In this document: positions 8,373-17,121 of the stretch, in pieces
Numbering within the stretch: the stretch's first letter is position 1
Layout of the letters: each line of letters begins with the position of its first letter
Assembly (NCBI RefSeq): GCF_904846705.1
Contig: NZ_CAJHBS010000025.1
Coordinates: forward strand, 1-43,767
Length of the DNA: 43,767 nt
From: Psychrobacter sp. Pi2-52
GTDB lineage: Bacteria; Pseudomonadota; Gammaproteobacteria; Pseudomonadales; Moraxellaceae
Direction of reading: 5' to 3'
Made by a program: the position numbers and the translations under genes
The notes under the pieces: model-generated
What the model was told of the DNA's origin: nothing
What the model saw: the letters and a program-made list of their open reading frames with translations, nothing else
Databases searched by the model: none

Positions 8373-9449
8373 CTAATCATTGTAATCTAGAAAGTGGCAG
8401 TTATCGTTTGTCTTCGCTTTAACATTCTTTTTGTAACCTATCTTAATAAGGTTAAATAGTAAGATCTGCCTAGTGGTTTTATCTATTTTTTTCTTTAAAA
8501 ATATGAATTTGGTAATATTGAGTCTATTAGATAGTATGGATCTTTTGATAGATTTTTGAACCCTTTCGTTTGTTAATAGTCTAGAGGCACGGTTATTCTG
8601 TGAAAACACCGCTAGAGACTCATTTAGTGGTTTATTGCGAATTATACTGCAAATCCAATCAATTAAGATTTCTGGGTCCTCTCTATCAGGCCAATACCTA
8701 TCAAGATATTCAGTCACAATTTTTATCTGTCTGCTTGAGTTTTTATGAATATTATTATCATGCAGTCGATAAAAAACATTGTTAGAGCTGATGAATTTAT
8801 GGTCCCACTCTTGACTATCAAGCATTTCTTTAAATAATTTTGTTCTTAAGACAATATCATCCCCAGTCATGTCTTCATCAAAACACTGGATTTTATCTAT
8901 GACTTTTTTTCTAAAGATTGCACCTTGGATATAGAAAGCACCAAAATGAGAATAATCAAACTCTAACAACTCATCTATACTTGGATTCTCTAAAGATTCT
9001 ATGGGCAGTTTAGGTAAGTTATCATTAATAAAGCCATCTTTATCAATAGCAACTGCTTTTTTAGCAGCAACAAAGGCTAGTTTAGGGTTATCATTCATTA
9101 TTTTAATTTCTTCTAAAATAACTTCCGAATTAAAAATATCATCTAGTGAAATAAATGTTATTAGATCACCCTTAGCAATATGATAAGCGTTGTTGAAGTT
9201 TCTTCCAACATTACCCGTATTTTTTTGAGTGATTATCTTTAGCTCAAAAGGAAAGTCTTTTTGGATCTCGCTTAATAATTTAACACTATTATCACTAGAG
9301 CCATCATCGACGACAATCACTTCAATATAAGGATAGTTTATTCGTTTAATAGATTCTAAGTTTTCTTGTAAAAACTCTGCGTGGTTGTACCCAAGGCAGC
9401 AAATAGATAAAAATTTTGAATTTTCTTTCATATTTTTTCTTACATTCAT
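8373..9449 (-). CDS. GT2-family glycosyltransferase
   Basis: A GT-A enzyme: SICCLGYNHAEFLQENLESI at the N-terminus, VIVVDDGSSDNS, KNTGNVGRNFN, and SLDDIF in the place of the metal-binding DxD. This group adds sugars to bactoprenol- or lipid-linked oligosaccharides in the cytoplasm. The start may be the first ATG (9449) or MKEN at 9431; neither has a strong ribosome site. Composition is AT-rich with many Lys, Ile and Asn codons, like the next several genes and unlike rfbBDAC. The donor could be dTDP-rhamnose or dTDP-3-acylamino-dideoxyhexose, but this is inference from neighbours. Confidence 0.88.
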   Translation of the reverse strand: MNVRKNMKENSKFLSICCLGYNHAEFLQENLESIKRINYPYIEVIVVDDGSSDNSVKLLSEIQKDFPFELKIITQKNTGNVGRNFNNAYHIAKGDLITFISLDDIFNSEVILEEIKIMNDNPKLAFVAAKKAVAIDKDGFINDNLPKLPIESLENPSIDELLEFDYSHFGAFYIQGAIFRKKVIDKIQCFDEDMTGDDIVLRTKLFKEMLDSQEWDHKFISSNNVFYRLHDNNIHKNSSRQIKIVTEYLDRYWPDREDPEILIDWICSIIRNKPLNESLAVFSQNNRASRLLTNERVQKSIKRSILSNRLNITKFIFLKKKIDKTTRQILLFNLIKIGYKKNVKAKTNDNCHFLDYND

Positions 9450-9537
9450 AAAGTTTAAAAAAGTTAGTATCGGAAAGATTGTTTGCTTTCAATAAAAAAT
9501 ATAATACTTATATATTTTTTTATAATAACTAGGTTTT

Positions 9538-10725
9538 CTATAACATACTAATATACAGTTTAATTATATCTTCTAAATCAATTATGTATGAACTATGTAT
9601 ATCATCGCTTGAAGTATCATATTTTGCAAATTGCATATTTATATTTTTTAAATAAGCTAATGTGGAATAGGTATCAAAGTTCTCTAAATTTCTAGGTAGC
9701 CAACTTATTGCTCTAATTTTATCTTGACAGAAAACCAAGTTGGACCATGAAGCACCTGAAGGGCCAATAATAAAATTAGCATTATTAAATATATTTATTT
9801 GCTCATTAAATGTAAGTTTATCAGGGTATATGCCTGTAAACCCTTCCTCTTCAAAAAACTTAAAAATTTCATCTTGATTATAAGATCTGTTATTATATTT
9901 GCTTACGGTTTCCTCATTACGCAAAATGAATATTTTTTCATACTTCTCATGATTTTCCGTACTAATTCCAAAAGATAATGTATCTTTCAATAGCTTTAAA
10001 GAGTTTTTATTGTATATTGTGGTTGTACCGTAATTTCCACTCTTTTCTCTAAAGTTATAAACTGTTTGATTGAAAGTGTTTAAAAAAAACACGCTTTTTA
10101 GAAGGATGGCTTCGTTAGGATCAACATAAACAATATTAATATTTTTTAGATGTGCACTGGATTTAACCAAAATATGAAAATAATTTTCATTTTTTTTAAC
10201 ACATTCGTTTACTAGTATTGTATCTATATGGTGTTTTTTTAAACAGACATTGTCTAGTATTAGGAGTTTTGGAGCTATCTCAATCAGCCAGTGATAAAAA
10301 TTAGAAGAACCGTTACCACCTAAAAACAGAGCGTTATTATATACTTTTACATTTCTTTTGATTTTCTTAATATAGGCGTAATTGTCGTCGTGATTTCTTA
10401 TAAGCCCAGTTGAGTATTTTATTTTTTTGTTATCAATATAAGGAAAGAACTCTAGGAAAATACGTGTCATGTCTTCTGTGATGAAGCTTTGAGAACTAAT
10501 GTTGCAATATACATTTTCCAAGTTAAAGAGATGTATATCTACAACATCGTACACTTTCTTATATTGAGAAGTACCTTTATATTTCGGGCTAACAGAAGTA
10601 CCTTTTTGATCTCCTTTCTCTAAGGTAAAATAGTTATCTATTTCGATAATAGAATGTATTTTCAATCTTTTTATTTTTATTTTATTCTTTAAAGTTTTTA
10701 TGTTTTTTATCACACTATCAATCAT
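9538..10725 (-). CDS. GT61-family (DUF563) glycosyltransferase
   Basis: The stretch FLGGNGSSNFYHWLIE resembles the GT61 hallmark (N-Y-x-H-W), and IIGPSGASWSNLVFC matches the family's C-terminal G-x-x-G-A-x-x-x-N region. Length 395 fits. GT61 members occur in bacterial capsule and LPS clusters, usually with unknown linkage. The gene is very AT-rich. It lies between the GT2 gene (88-base gap) and fdtB (39 bases) and is read in the same direction. Its start at 10725 has only a weak GGG-type ribosome site. Confidence 0.75.
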   Translation of the reverse strand: MIDSVIKNIKTLKNKIKIKRLKIHSIIEIDNYFTLEKGDQKGTSVSPKYKGTSQYKKVYDVVDIHLFNLENVYCNISSQSFITEDMTRIFLEFFPYIDNKKIKYSTGLIRNHDDNYAYIKKIKRNVKVYNNALFLGGNGSSNFYHWLIEIAPKLLILDNVCLKKHHIDTILVNECVKKNENYFHILVKSSAHLKNINIVYVDPNEAILLKSVFFLNTFNQTVYNFREKSGNYGTTTIYNKNSLKLLKDTLSFGISTENHEKYEKIFILRNEETVSKYNNRSYNQDEIFKFFEEEGFTGIYPDKLTFNEQINIFNNANFIIGPSGASWSNLVFCQDKIRAISWLPRNLENFDTYSTLAYLKNINMQFAKYDTSSDDIHSSYIIDLEDIIKLYISML

Positions 10726-10764
10726 AATTAACCCATACTTTATTATCGTAATCCAATAGAGATA

Positions 10765-11868
10765 TTATTTTTTCCTAAAATTATTACAAAGCTGTATAAT
10801 TTCTTGGGCTTGGTTTAGCGTTAAAATTGGACTAATTGGTAAGCTTAATACTTCTTTATGTATTTTTTCCGAGATAGGATAGCTTAATTTATTCCATTCT
10901 TCATATGCTTGCTGCTTATGCGGTGGAATTGGATAGTGTATTAATGTCTGTATCCCATTCTCAGCTAAGTAATTCTGTAAAGCATCTCTCTCCTGACAAC
11001 GAATGACAAATACATGCCAAACATGATTTTTATCTTGCTGAGAGGGCAGTATTATCGCTGGATTATCAATACCCTCAATATAAGCTTCTGCAATTTTACG
11101 ACGATGTATAATTTCTTCATCAAGATGATGTAGTTTTACATTAAGCATAGCCGCTTGAATCTCATCTAATCGGCTGTTTACGCCTTGAAAGAGGTTTTTA
11201 TATTTTTCATGTGAGCCGTAGTTACGTAGAGCGCGCAATGTATTTGCCAGCTCATCATCATTAGTCGTTATTGCCCCTGCATCACCTAGTGCACCTAAGT
11301 TTTTACCTGGATAAAAACTAAATCCTGATGCGTCACCCCAGTTGCCTGCTTTTTGACCATCGATACTTGCACCATGAGCTTGGGCAGCGTCTTCTAAGAC
11401 TAATAAGTTATGGCGCTTAGCAATATCCATGATAGATGGCATATTAGCCAATTGCCCATATAAATGAACAGGTAATATTACCTTTGTTTTATCTGTAATC
11501 GCAGCTTCGATTTTATCAGGGCAAATATTATAAGTTGTGATATCTGGCTCAACTAGAATAGGTATTAAATTGTTGGCACTAATAGCTAAAATACTCGCAA
11601 TATAAGTATTGGATGGAACGATAACTTCATCGCCGTCCTGAAGCTTACCCAGTTCTTTCCAAGCCGTTAAGGTAAGAATTAAAGCATCCAAGCCATTGGC
11701 GACACCAACAGCATGTTTAGTGCCACAATAACTAGCAAAGTCTTGTTCAAACTGTTCAAGCTCGTTACCGTTAATATACCAACCTGAATCAATCACACGG
11801 GTACAAGCAGTAATAAGTTCATCGCGATATTGTGCGTTAATGGCCTTGAGGTCAAGGAAGGGGATCAT
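10765..11868 (-). CDS. fdtB: dTDP-3-amino-3,6-dideoxyhexose transaminase (FdtB/QdtB type)
   Basis: A DegT/DnrJ/EryC1-type PLP aminotransferase. [18 protein letters not shown], then [27 protein letters not shown] and [14 protein letters not shown] (Schiff-base Lys189) are the class motifs, and the opening residues are typical of FdtB/QdtB. It aminates C3 of the 3-keto sugar made by FdtA, with glutamate as donor. The start at 11868 is chosen for homology over a codon 18 bases upstream. It follows fdtA and fdtC in the same direction, separated from fdtC by 106 bases. Whether the product is Fuc3N or Qui3N depends on FdtA. Confidence 0.9.
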   Translation of the reverse strand: MIPFLDLKAINAQYRDELITACTRVIDSGWYINGNELEQFEQDFASYCGTKHAVGVANGLDALILTLTAWKELGKLQDGDEVIVPSNTYIASILAISANNLIPILVEPDITTYNICPDKIEAAITDKTKVILPVHLYGQLANMPSIMDIAKRHNLLVLEDAAQAHGASIDGQKAGNWGDASGFSFYPGKNLGALGDAGAITTNDDELANTLRALRNYGSHEKYKNLFQGVNSRLDEIQAAMLNVKLHHLDEEIIHRRKIAEAYIEGIDNPAIILPSQQDKNHVWHVFVIRCQERDALQNYLAENGIQTLIHYPIPPHKQQAYEEWNKLSYPISEKIHKEVLSLPISPILTLNQAQEIIQLCNNFRKK

Positions 11869-11974
11869 ATTGTAGACCTGCAACATATATATTTAAACAA
11901 ATAGTTGAATTGAGTATTGATGTGTTTAATGATTGACTCTAGCCTATAACGGCTTTCAGAAATTCCTATTTTGC

Positions 11975-12709
11975 CTACTCATTAATCCATGATTTTACTA
12001 ATTCTTCTGGATAACCACGATGGAAGTGTTTGCGCCATGGATAAGCATCTCCGCTACCATCGTGCAACTTGATCTTGGACGTTGAACATATTTTTTTAGC
12101 AGGAGAGCCTGCATAAATCATATTTTCTTCTGTCTCACCTTTTATAGAAGAATGAGCACCTATTAAACAGCCTTTCCTAATATATGCTCCTGGCAGTATT
12201 ATGCTCATCGTTGCTATAACGGCGTAATCTTCAACACTCACACCAAGTAAAGTATCGCTAGGAGGGTGTGGATCATTGGTCAACACAACATAGGGAAATA
12301 TCCATACATAATTACCAATTTTACTTTTTTGACCAATATGAACATTGCTATGGAAGCGAACGAAGTCTCCTATTTCACAATGACCTTGTAAATCAGACAA
12401 AGTACCTATTTGTAAGTTTTTTCCAGCTTTTATCTTTTCTCTAACAGTAACCCGATGACCTGTTACTAATGACTCTAAAAAAACAGATCCTTCATAGAAA
12501 ATGCTGTGCGATCTAATATGTGAGTTTGCGCCTATATATAGTTTGTCACCATTTGAAAAGTTGTTAGCAACACCTATCTCACAAAACGCTTCAATGATTG
12601 TGTTTTCAGCTATTTCAACATTATCATAAATTATTGTATAAGCACCGATTCTGACATTAGTATTAATTATAGCTTTATCAGAAACTATAGCAGTAGGATG
12701 AATATTCAT
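11975..12709 (-). CDS. fdtC: Left-handed beta-helix N-acyltransferase, probable FdtC/QdtC role
   Basis: Repeated hexapeptides (for example IGAYTI, IGANSH, IGTLSD, IGDFVR, IGNYVW) predict a left-handed beta helix through most of the 245 residues. The helix is followed by IYAGSPAKKI, typical of trimeric acyltransferases, and then PWRKHFHRGYPEEL. In this place it should use an acyl-CoA, probably acetyl-CoA, to acylate the 3-amino group of the sugar made by FdtA and FdtB. The ATG at 12709 makes an ATGA overlap with the fdtA stop. The acyl group is not predictable from sequence. Confidence 0.82.
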   Translation of the reverse strand: MNIHPTAIVSDKAIINTNVRIGAYTIIYDNVEIAENTIIEAFCEIGVANNFSNGDKLYIGANSHIRSHSIFYEGSVFLESLVTGHRVTVREKIKAGKNLQIGTLSDLQGHCEIGDFVRFHSNVHIGQKSKIGNYVWIFPYVVLTNDPHPPSDTLLGVSVEDYAVIATMSIILPGAYIRKGCLIGAHSSIKGETEENMIYAGSPAKKICSTSKIKLHDGSGDAYPWRKHFHRGYPEELVKSWINE

Positions 12710-13101
12710 AAACACCTCAAGAAGTTATCATAATCACGAATATAGTCACTTTCGTCATAATACTCACTGGCTAAAACTAATAATACACAATCTTCTGAAA
12801 AATCATGCATCTCTCGCCAAATTAGATTTTCAATAAGTAAGCCAGTCTGAGGGCTATTAAGGATAATATTTTCTTTATGTTTACCATCATCTAATAAAAT
12901 ACGGCAGCTACCTTTTACACAGATTAATACTTGTTGTAATTTTTGATGAGCATGAAAACCTCGAGAGACACCGCTCAAAGTATCAAAAATATAATATATA
13001 CGTTTTATATCAAAAGGAATATTTTGAAAGGTTTGGAGAGCGATTAGAGAACCTCTATTATCACCGATTATTGGAAAGGTTAAGATTTTAGCCAACTTCA
13101 T
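12706..13101 (-). CDS. fdtA: dTDP-4-keto-6-deoxyglucose 3,4-ketoisomerase (FdtA/QdtA type)
   Basis: A small cupin of 131 residues with RGFHAHQKLQQVLIC (His50 and His52), WREMHDFS and YYDESDYIRDYDNF, the signature of FdtA/QdtA. It moves the keto group from C4 to C3 of dTDP-4-keto-6-deoxyglucose. The start at 13101 has a GTGAG ribosome site about 8 bases upstream and is preferred over an upstream ATG that overlaps the previous gene. Arg16 resembles FdtA (galacto product), whereas Arg96 in WREM resembles QdtA (gluco product), so the stereochemistry at C4 is uncertain. Confidence 0.88.
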   Translation of the reverse strand: MKLAKILTFPIIGDNRGSLIALQTFQNIPFDIKRIYYIFDTLSGVSRGFHAHQKLQQVLICVKGSCRILLDDGKHKENIILNSPQTGLLIENLIWREMHDFSEDCVLLVLASEYYDESDYIRDYDNFLRCL

Positions 13102-13111
13102 TGTAAACTCA

Positions 13112-14038
13112 CTATTTATTGATTGATTCAATTATAGATTTTATAACAGTCTCTGATTCATGAGAGTGGATAGATGCCTGAGAGTCCAAATTTCTCGTAG
13201 CAACATTCATAAACTGGTGTATTTTCTCACGATTCAAATTATCATCACAAATCAATATGTCAGATGCATCATACAGTTGCTCTTTTTCAATATTAGCATT
13301 ATTAGTTAATAATTTGCGACCGTAAAGGATGGCTTCTATAGCTCGTAAAGTCATACCTGACTGGTTCTCTTGAAGGATTTCAATCATACACGTAGCAGAT
13401 AATGATACTTTTAAGTAATCAATATATGAAATATTAGGCTGATCACTTGAGCGAATGTCAAAATTGCAACGGTAACCCATACCCTCAAGCTGAGATTTTA
13501 AATTGTTCAGAATCTCACTACGACCTTTATCTCTTCCAACGAAGCTAAAGTCATAAGTTATTGGTACATCTGAAACTTGAGATAATTTGGACGCGAACTG
13601 TGAATAAGATCTATAACCATATTTTTCAGCATCAACTTTATCAAAAGTAAAGATATTTACATTGTGTTTCTCGAGTCTGGGTAATAGTAATCTGACTTTA
13701 TGATTATTGTTAAGAGGGTTTCTTATTAATAAGATGCCTCTAAAGTTAGGTTTTTTTGTATTCTCTAGATAATTAAGTATCGATTGAAGCACCAGTCGAT
13801 GCTCAGTAAAGATAAAATGTGTATTAGTATTTTCTTTAATATGTTTTTTTATCAGTTTTCTATGATATTTATTTTTAAAATATCTTGGTAGTTTTTCAAA
13901 CCATTTTTTTGTATCAGTAATATCTATTGGATTAAAGAAGCTAATATCTAGAGTTTCATTTTTAATTTCTCGAAAAAAAAGATATTCATAATCAGGGAAA
14001 AATCCTAAAAAACATACTTTCTGTTTTTGCATAAACAT
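13112..14038 (-). CDS. Putative GT-B-like glycosyltransferase of LPS/LOS assembly
   Basis: A 308-residue soluble protein with KVCFLGFFPDYEYLF at the start, a middle linker, and YDFSFVGRDKGRSEIL opening a second domain. EILQENQSGMTLRAIEAILYGRKLLT then resembles the nucleotide-sugar region of GT-B enzymes such as CgeB-like and LPS-core proteins. No named family is certain. It sits between the GT25 gene (23-base gap) and fdtA (10 bases) in one direction, so a role in the same glycan is likely. AAAGG lies just before the ATG at 14038; MQKQ two codons later is an alternative start. Strongly AT-rich. Confidence 0.6.
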   Translation of the reverse strand: MFMQKQKVCFLGFFPDYEYLFFREIKNETLDISFFNPIDITDTKKWFEKLPRYFKNKYHRKLIKKHIKENTNTHFIFTEHRLVLQSILNYLENTKKPNFRGILLIRNPLNNNHKVRLLLPRLEKHNVNIFTFDKVDAEKYGYRSYSQFASKLSQVSDVPITYDFSFVGRDKGRSEILNNLKSQLEGMGYRCNFDIRSSDQPNISYIDYLKVSLSATCMIEILQENQSGMTLRAIEAILYGRKLLTNNANIEKEQLYDASDILICDDNLNREKIHQFMNVATRNLDSQASIHSHESETVIKSIIESINK

Positions 14039-14061
14039 ATTGCCTTTGGAGATATATAAAT

Positions 14062-14913
14062 TTAACCATCAATTAAACGATACAAATATTCAAAGCTATC
14101 ATTGTCAGGTATGATCTCTTGATAGCAACCATCTGATGAGTTTTTTAATTGATTAATGCCCATACCTAATTGTGCACTAATACGTTTCGATTTATACTTT
14201 AAAGTCTTAACTATGCCATTAGAAAGCGGTTTAATGTTGTTTGGAGTAGAGATGTTACTAGTAGCGATAATCTCGCATTGTAACTCAGGCATTTCGTAAT
14301 GAGTAGCCATATCCATTTGGATAGCGAGTGCCGGTACAGACTGTATGCTTTTTAGTCTCTTGGTATGGCATAGTAGCGCATCAGCCAAACCTGCACCATG
14401 TTGAACGACATGATCAATCAGTATTTTTGCACCTGTTGGTGTTAATAAATAGGCGGCGGCACCCGTTTTATCTAAAAATAACTCATGTAGCGCAATACTG
14501 TCACAAAGATCAAAGCCTTGCTTGCTAATTAATTTCTTACGTCCACGAGTTTCAAAAGTTAGGTGATGATATACAACATTGTTATCCGTACTAAGTTTAA
14601 GAAGAGCATCTGGTAAGTGCTGAGACAATAGGGCGTCATCTTCAAGAATTAAAAATGATTGTCCACTGTCAGCAATATATTTCCAAGCTCGATAATGACT
14701 TAAAAAACAGGCTACTTCTGTACGGCGAAGCTTACGCTGCCAATCATTTGCCCACCTTTCGTATTCTTTATCCGTTAAGGTGTCAACAGAGTTCGCTTCC
14801 CACCGTTGATAGTCTATATCTAGTTCACTTAATTGTTTTTGCTGGAAATCCCAGCGTTCTTTAGCACTATCTAGGTTAATTACTAGGGCTGCTATTTTTG
14901 ATTGATTGGGCAT
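14062..14913 (-). CDS. GT25-family LPS/LOS glycosyltransferase
   Basis: LVINLDSAKERW (10-21), EVACFLSHYRAW (66-77) and FLILEDDA (87-94) are the three hallmarks of glycosyltransferase family 25 (LOS galactosyl/glucosyltransferase type, as LgtB/LpsA). These enzymes extend the LOS core on the cytoplasmic face. The start at 14913 has a GGAA-containing leader and comes 5 bases after the upstream stop; a codon at 14934 overlapping that gene is possible. Its presence supports a lipooligosaccharide role for the cluster. Confidence 0.88.
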   Translation of the reverse strand: MPNQSKIAALVINLDSAKERWDFQQKQLSELDIDYQRWEANSVDTLTDKEYERWANDWQRKLRRTEVACFLSHYRAWKYIADSGQSFLILEDDALLSQHLPDALLKLSTDNNVVYHHLTFETRGRKKLISKQGFDLCDSIALHELFLDKTGAAAYLLTPTGAKILIDHVVQHGAGLADALLCHTKRLKSIQSVPALAIQMDMATHYEMPELQCEIIATSNISTPNNIKPLSNGIVKTLKYKSKRISAQLGMGINQLKNSSDGCYQEIIPDNDSFEYLYRLIDG

Positions 14914-14918
14914 TATCT

Positions 14919-15668
14919 TTATTCCGTCCACCAAGCAGTTTTATCACGATGATGCAAAGCACGGAAACGGGAGTATACCGTATCAGCATTGGGCTTTTGA
15001 ACTCGTTCAAATATCTCAATAACCAAGTCTCCTAGCGGATGAGACTGTGCCAGCTTATCTAAACGCCATCGCATATTACGTAAAGTGTCATCAGTCCCAA
15101 CGGCAAATCCTGCTACACCATCAAACAAAGCTAATCTTTCATTCTGTAAAAAGTCGTGACGTTTAGAATCAGGTATAGCAGTATCAGAGACAGTTAAATA
15201 GCGCTCACTTTCTTGTAGTTTAATGGTATTTATCAAAATCACGGCATTCATTAAAAGCGCCTTTAAGGAATCATCTTCACTGTGATCGATAAACGTATCG
15301 CAAGCGGAAATAAGCCAACGGGTATTAAGTGAGTTTAATAAAAAATTATGCTCTTGTAACCAGAGCTGCTGAAATCGGAGAAAGTGTTTATGCACATCAA
15401 CTTCACGACGTATAAGTAATATAAGAATCGCATGATGATAGTTTAACTGAGGCTGTCCAATAAACTCTTTCTTCAGGTTCTCAGTATGCTGTTGTATATT
15501 TTTATCAGCACCATGAGTATGTACTGCATTATCACCACTAATGATGCATTTTTTCATAACTTGCCATTCGTTATTATGAATATTAGAGACAACCTTTGAT
15601 GCTCCAAAACGTTTTCGATAGTGGTTGAACGAAAAAATCTTTTGAATTTTGGTTTTAGGTTTCTGCAT
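14919..15668 (-). CDS. Unrecognised 249-residue protein leading the polysaccharide cluster
   Basis: I do not recognise a family. The protein is soluble, rich in His, Leu, Arg and Asp, without a signal peptide or membrane segment. It starts with a basic stretch (MQKPKTKIQKIFSFNHYRKRFG) and contains NYHHAILILLIRREVDVHKHFLRF and ALFDGVAGFAVGTDD. It is the first gene of the minus-strand run and the GT25 gene begins 5 bases after it, so it probably works on the same glycan. AGGAG lies about 13 bases before the ATG, with a closer GAGG. A glycan-modifying enzyme or an assembly partner is possible. Confidence 0.7.
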   Translation of the reverse strand: MQKPKTKIQKIFSFNHYRKRFGASKVVSNIHNNEWQVMKKCIISGDNAVHTHGADKNIQQHTENLKKEFIGQPQLNYHHAILILLIRREVDVHKHFLRFQQLWLQEHNFLLNSLNTRWLISACDTFIDHSEDDSLKALLMNAVILINTIKLQESERYLTVSDTAIPDSKRHDFLQNERLALFDGVAGFAVGTDDTLRNMRWRLDKLAQSHPLGDLVIEIFERVQKPNADTVYSRFRALHHRDKTAWWTE

Positions 15669-15924
15669 ACCTCATATTCTCCTAACAACAATTTTTGACT
15701 TGCATTCAAATAGTGCTTACTGCCAGAGTTAAAATACTCAAGCTTAATGATATAATAAGAGAGAGTATTTCTTTACTGATGAGGATATGTCTTAATATAT
15801 GTTGGGTCTTAATCTAAAAAGAGAGAAGACTAACATACAAAGCTAGAGCCCCGCAATATTAACTGATTTGATTATCGACATTATACGTGTTTTGAACGTC
15901 GATTATAATGAGAGATGGCTTACT
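15669..15924. promoter_or_regulatory. Divergent promoter region of the polysaccharide cluster
   Basis: The 256 bases separate the minus-strand cluster from the plus-strand GT4 gene and must carry promoters for both. TATAAT at 15751-15756 is a candidate -10 box for the plus strand, without a convincing -35. No JUMPstart-like element was found. Confidence 0.45.
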
Positions 15925-17073
15925 ATGACGTTCAACAATCAACCTATTATTCTACTTGTTTTAAAAGCGCTTGAAGGTCGCGGTGCTGAGCGTATGGTTA
16001 CGACTTTGGCAAGCGCTTATGCAGATATGGGCTATCGTACTCATATCCTATGTTTGGAAGCGACGCAAGATATGCTACTAGACGCTCGTGTGCAATATCA
16101 CATCGTGCCATATGACGAGGTGTTTTCTGAGCAGAATCTCGACCCAGAATCTACGCAAGCAAAAGCCTACGAATCAGTTGCTAAACGTATTGATACTTAC
16201 GTGCTTAGCCAAATAGGGAAGCCAGATTTGATACTGGCTAATATCTATAAAATAAACTGGATTATGGCATATAGCCAGTTGCCAAATATCGTAAATGTAC
16301 TGCATACAGCGCTATCAAAGCAGTTCCAAAATCAATTATTAGGGGCACCAGTACAGAGTATAAATCATTTGAAAATGGTTTATGGCGCTCATCTTTGTAG
16401 CTGTGTAAGTAAGGGTGCACGCCAAGATTTGATTGATATTATAGGAGATATCACCAAAACCACAACAATCTACAATCCTTGTGATGCTACTGATATAAAT
16501 ACCAAAGCAGCAGCGTCTAGCCATCTTGAACATCTCAGCTTAGTAGATAAAGAATACATCATACATGTCGCTTCATTTGATGACATGAAAGGTCATCGAG
16601 ACTTGCTACAGGCATATGCCAAAACAGAACGAAAGCTACCATTAGTACTAGTAGGTAAAGGTAGGCTTGAAGCAGAGATTGAACAGTTGGCTGTTCAACT
16701 AGATATTAGCGATTGTATTAAATTTTTAGGCTTTCAGACCAACCCTTATCCATTAATTAGATCAGCTGCACTGATGGTACTCACCTCTAATTTTGAAGGC
16801 TTTGGCTATGTCATCGTAGAGGCGCAAGCCCTGGGCGTACCAGTAATCAGTACGGATTGTCCTTTTGGTCCACGAGAGCTATTACCTGAGCAAAACTTAA
16901 TTGCGGTAGGTGATATTGATGGCTTGGCGTTACTCATCGATCAAGCCATAGATAACCTTACAGATTATATCGTGCCGCTAAACCAGCAGTTACTGCCTCA
17001 ACATATTGCAAGACAGTACTTAGCGTTTGGTTCTGTTTTGGATTCAGATAAAAATGAGGGTTATAACTCGTAG
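15925..17073 (+). CDS. GT4-family glycosyltransferase
   Basis: A GT-B enzyme of 382 residues. The N-terminal domain has LKALEGRGAERMVTTLAS. The C-terminal domain has YIIHVASFDDMKGHRDLLQAYA, LVGKGRLEAEIEQLA and FEGFGYVIVEAQALGVPVIS, the E-x7-E retaining-enzyme motif. It adds a sugar to a growing LOS/LPS oligosaccharide in the cytoplasm. The ATG at 15925 follows a GAGAG sequence and matches the family start better than an upstream in-frame codon at 15868. It is divergent from the long cluster and convergent with the next gene, so it is likely transcribed alone. Confidence 0.88.
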   Translation: MTFNNQPIILLVLKALEGRGAERMVTTLASAYADMGYRTHILCLEATQDMLLDARVQYHIVPYDEVFSEQNLDPESTQAKAYESVAKRIDTYVLSQIGKPDLILANIYKINWIMAYSQLPNIVNVLHTALSKQFQNQLLGAPVQSINHLKMVYGAHLCSCVSKGARQDLIDIIGDITKTTTIYNPCDATDINTKAAASSHLEHLSLVDKEYIIHVASFDDMKGHRDLLQAYAKTERKLPLVLVGKGRLEAEIEQLAVQLDISDCIKFLGFQTNPYPLIRSAALMVLTSNFEGFGYVIVEAQALGVPVISTDCPFGPRELLPEQNLIAVGDIDGLALLIDQAIDNLTDYIVPLNQQLLPQHIARQYLAFGSVLDSDKNEGYNS

Positions 17074-17121
17074 TGGTTCTTAATTAAACGCAATCAAGTA
17101 GAAGTTATCAATTACAAGTTA

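Noticed and set aside
15669..15924. JUMPstart/ops element for RfaH control of the glycan cluster
   Set aside because: No GGCGGTAG-like ops core or JUMPstart sequence was found on either strand.
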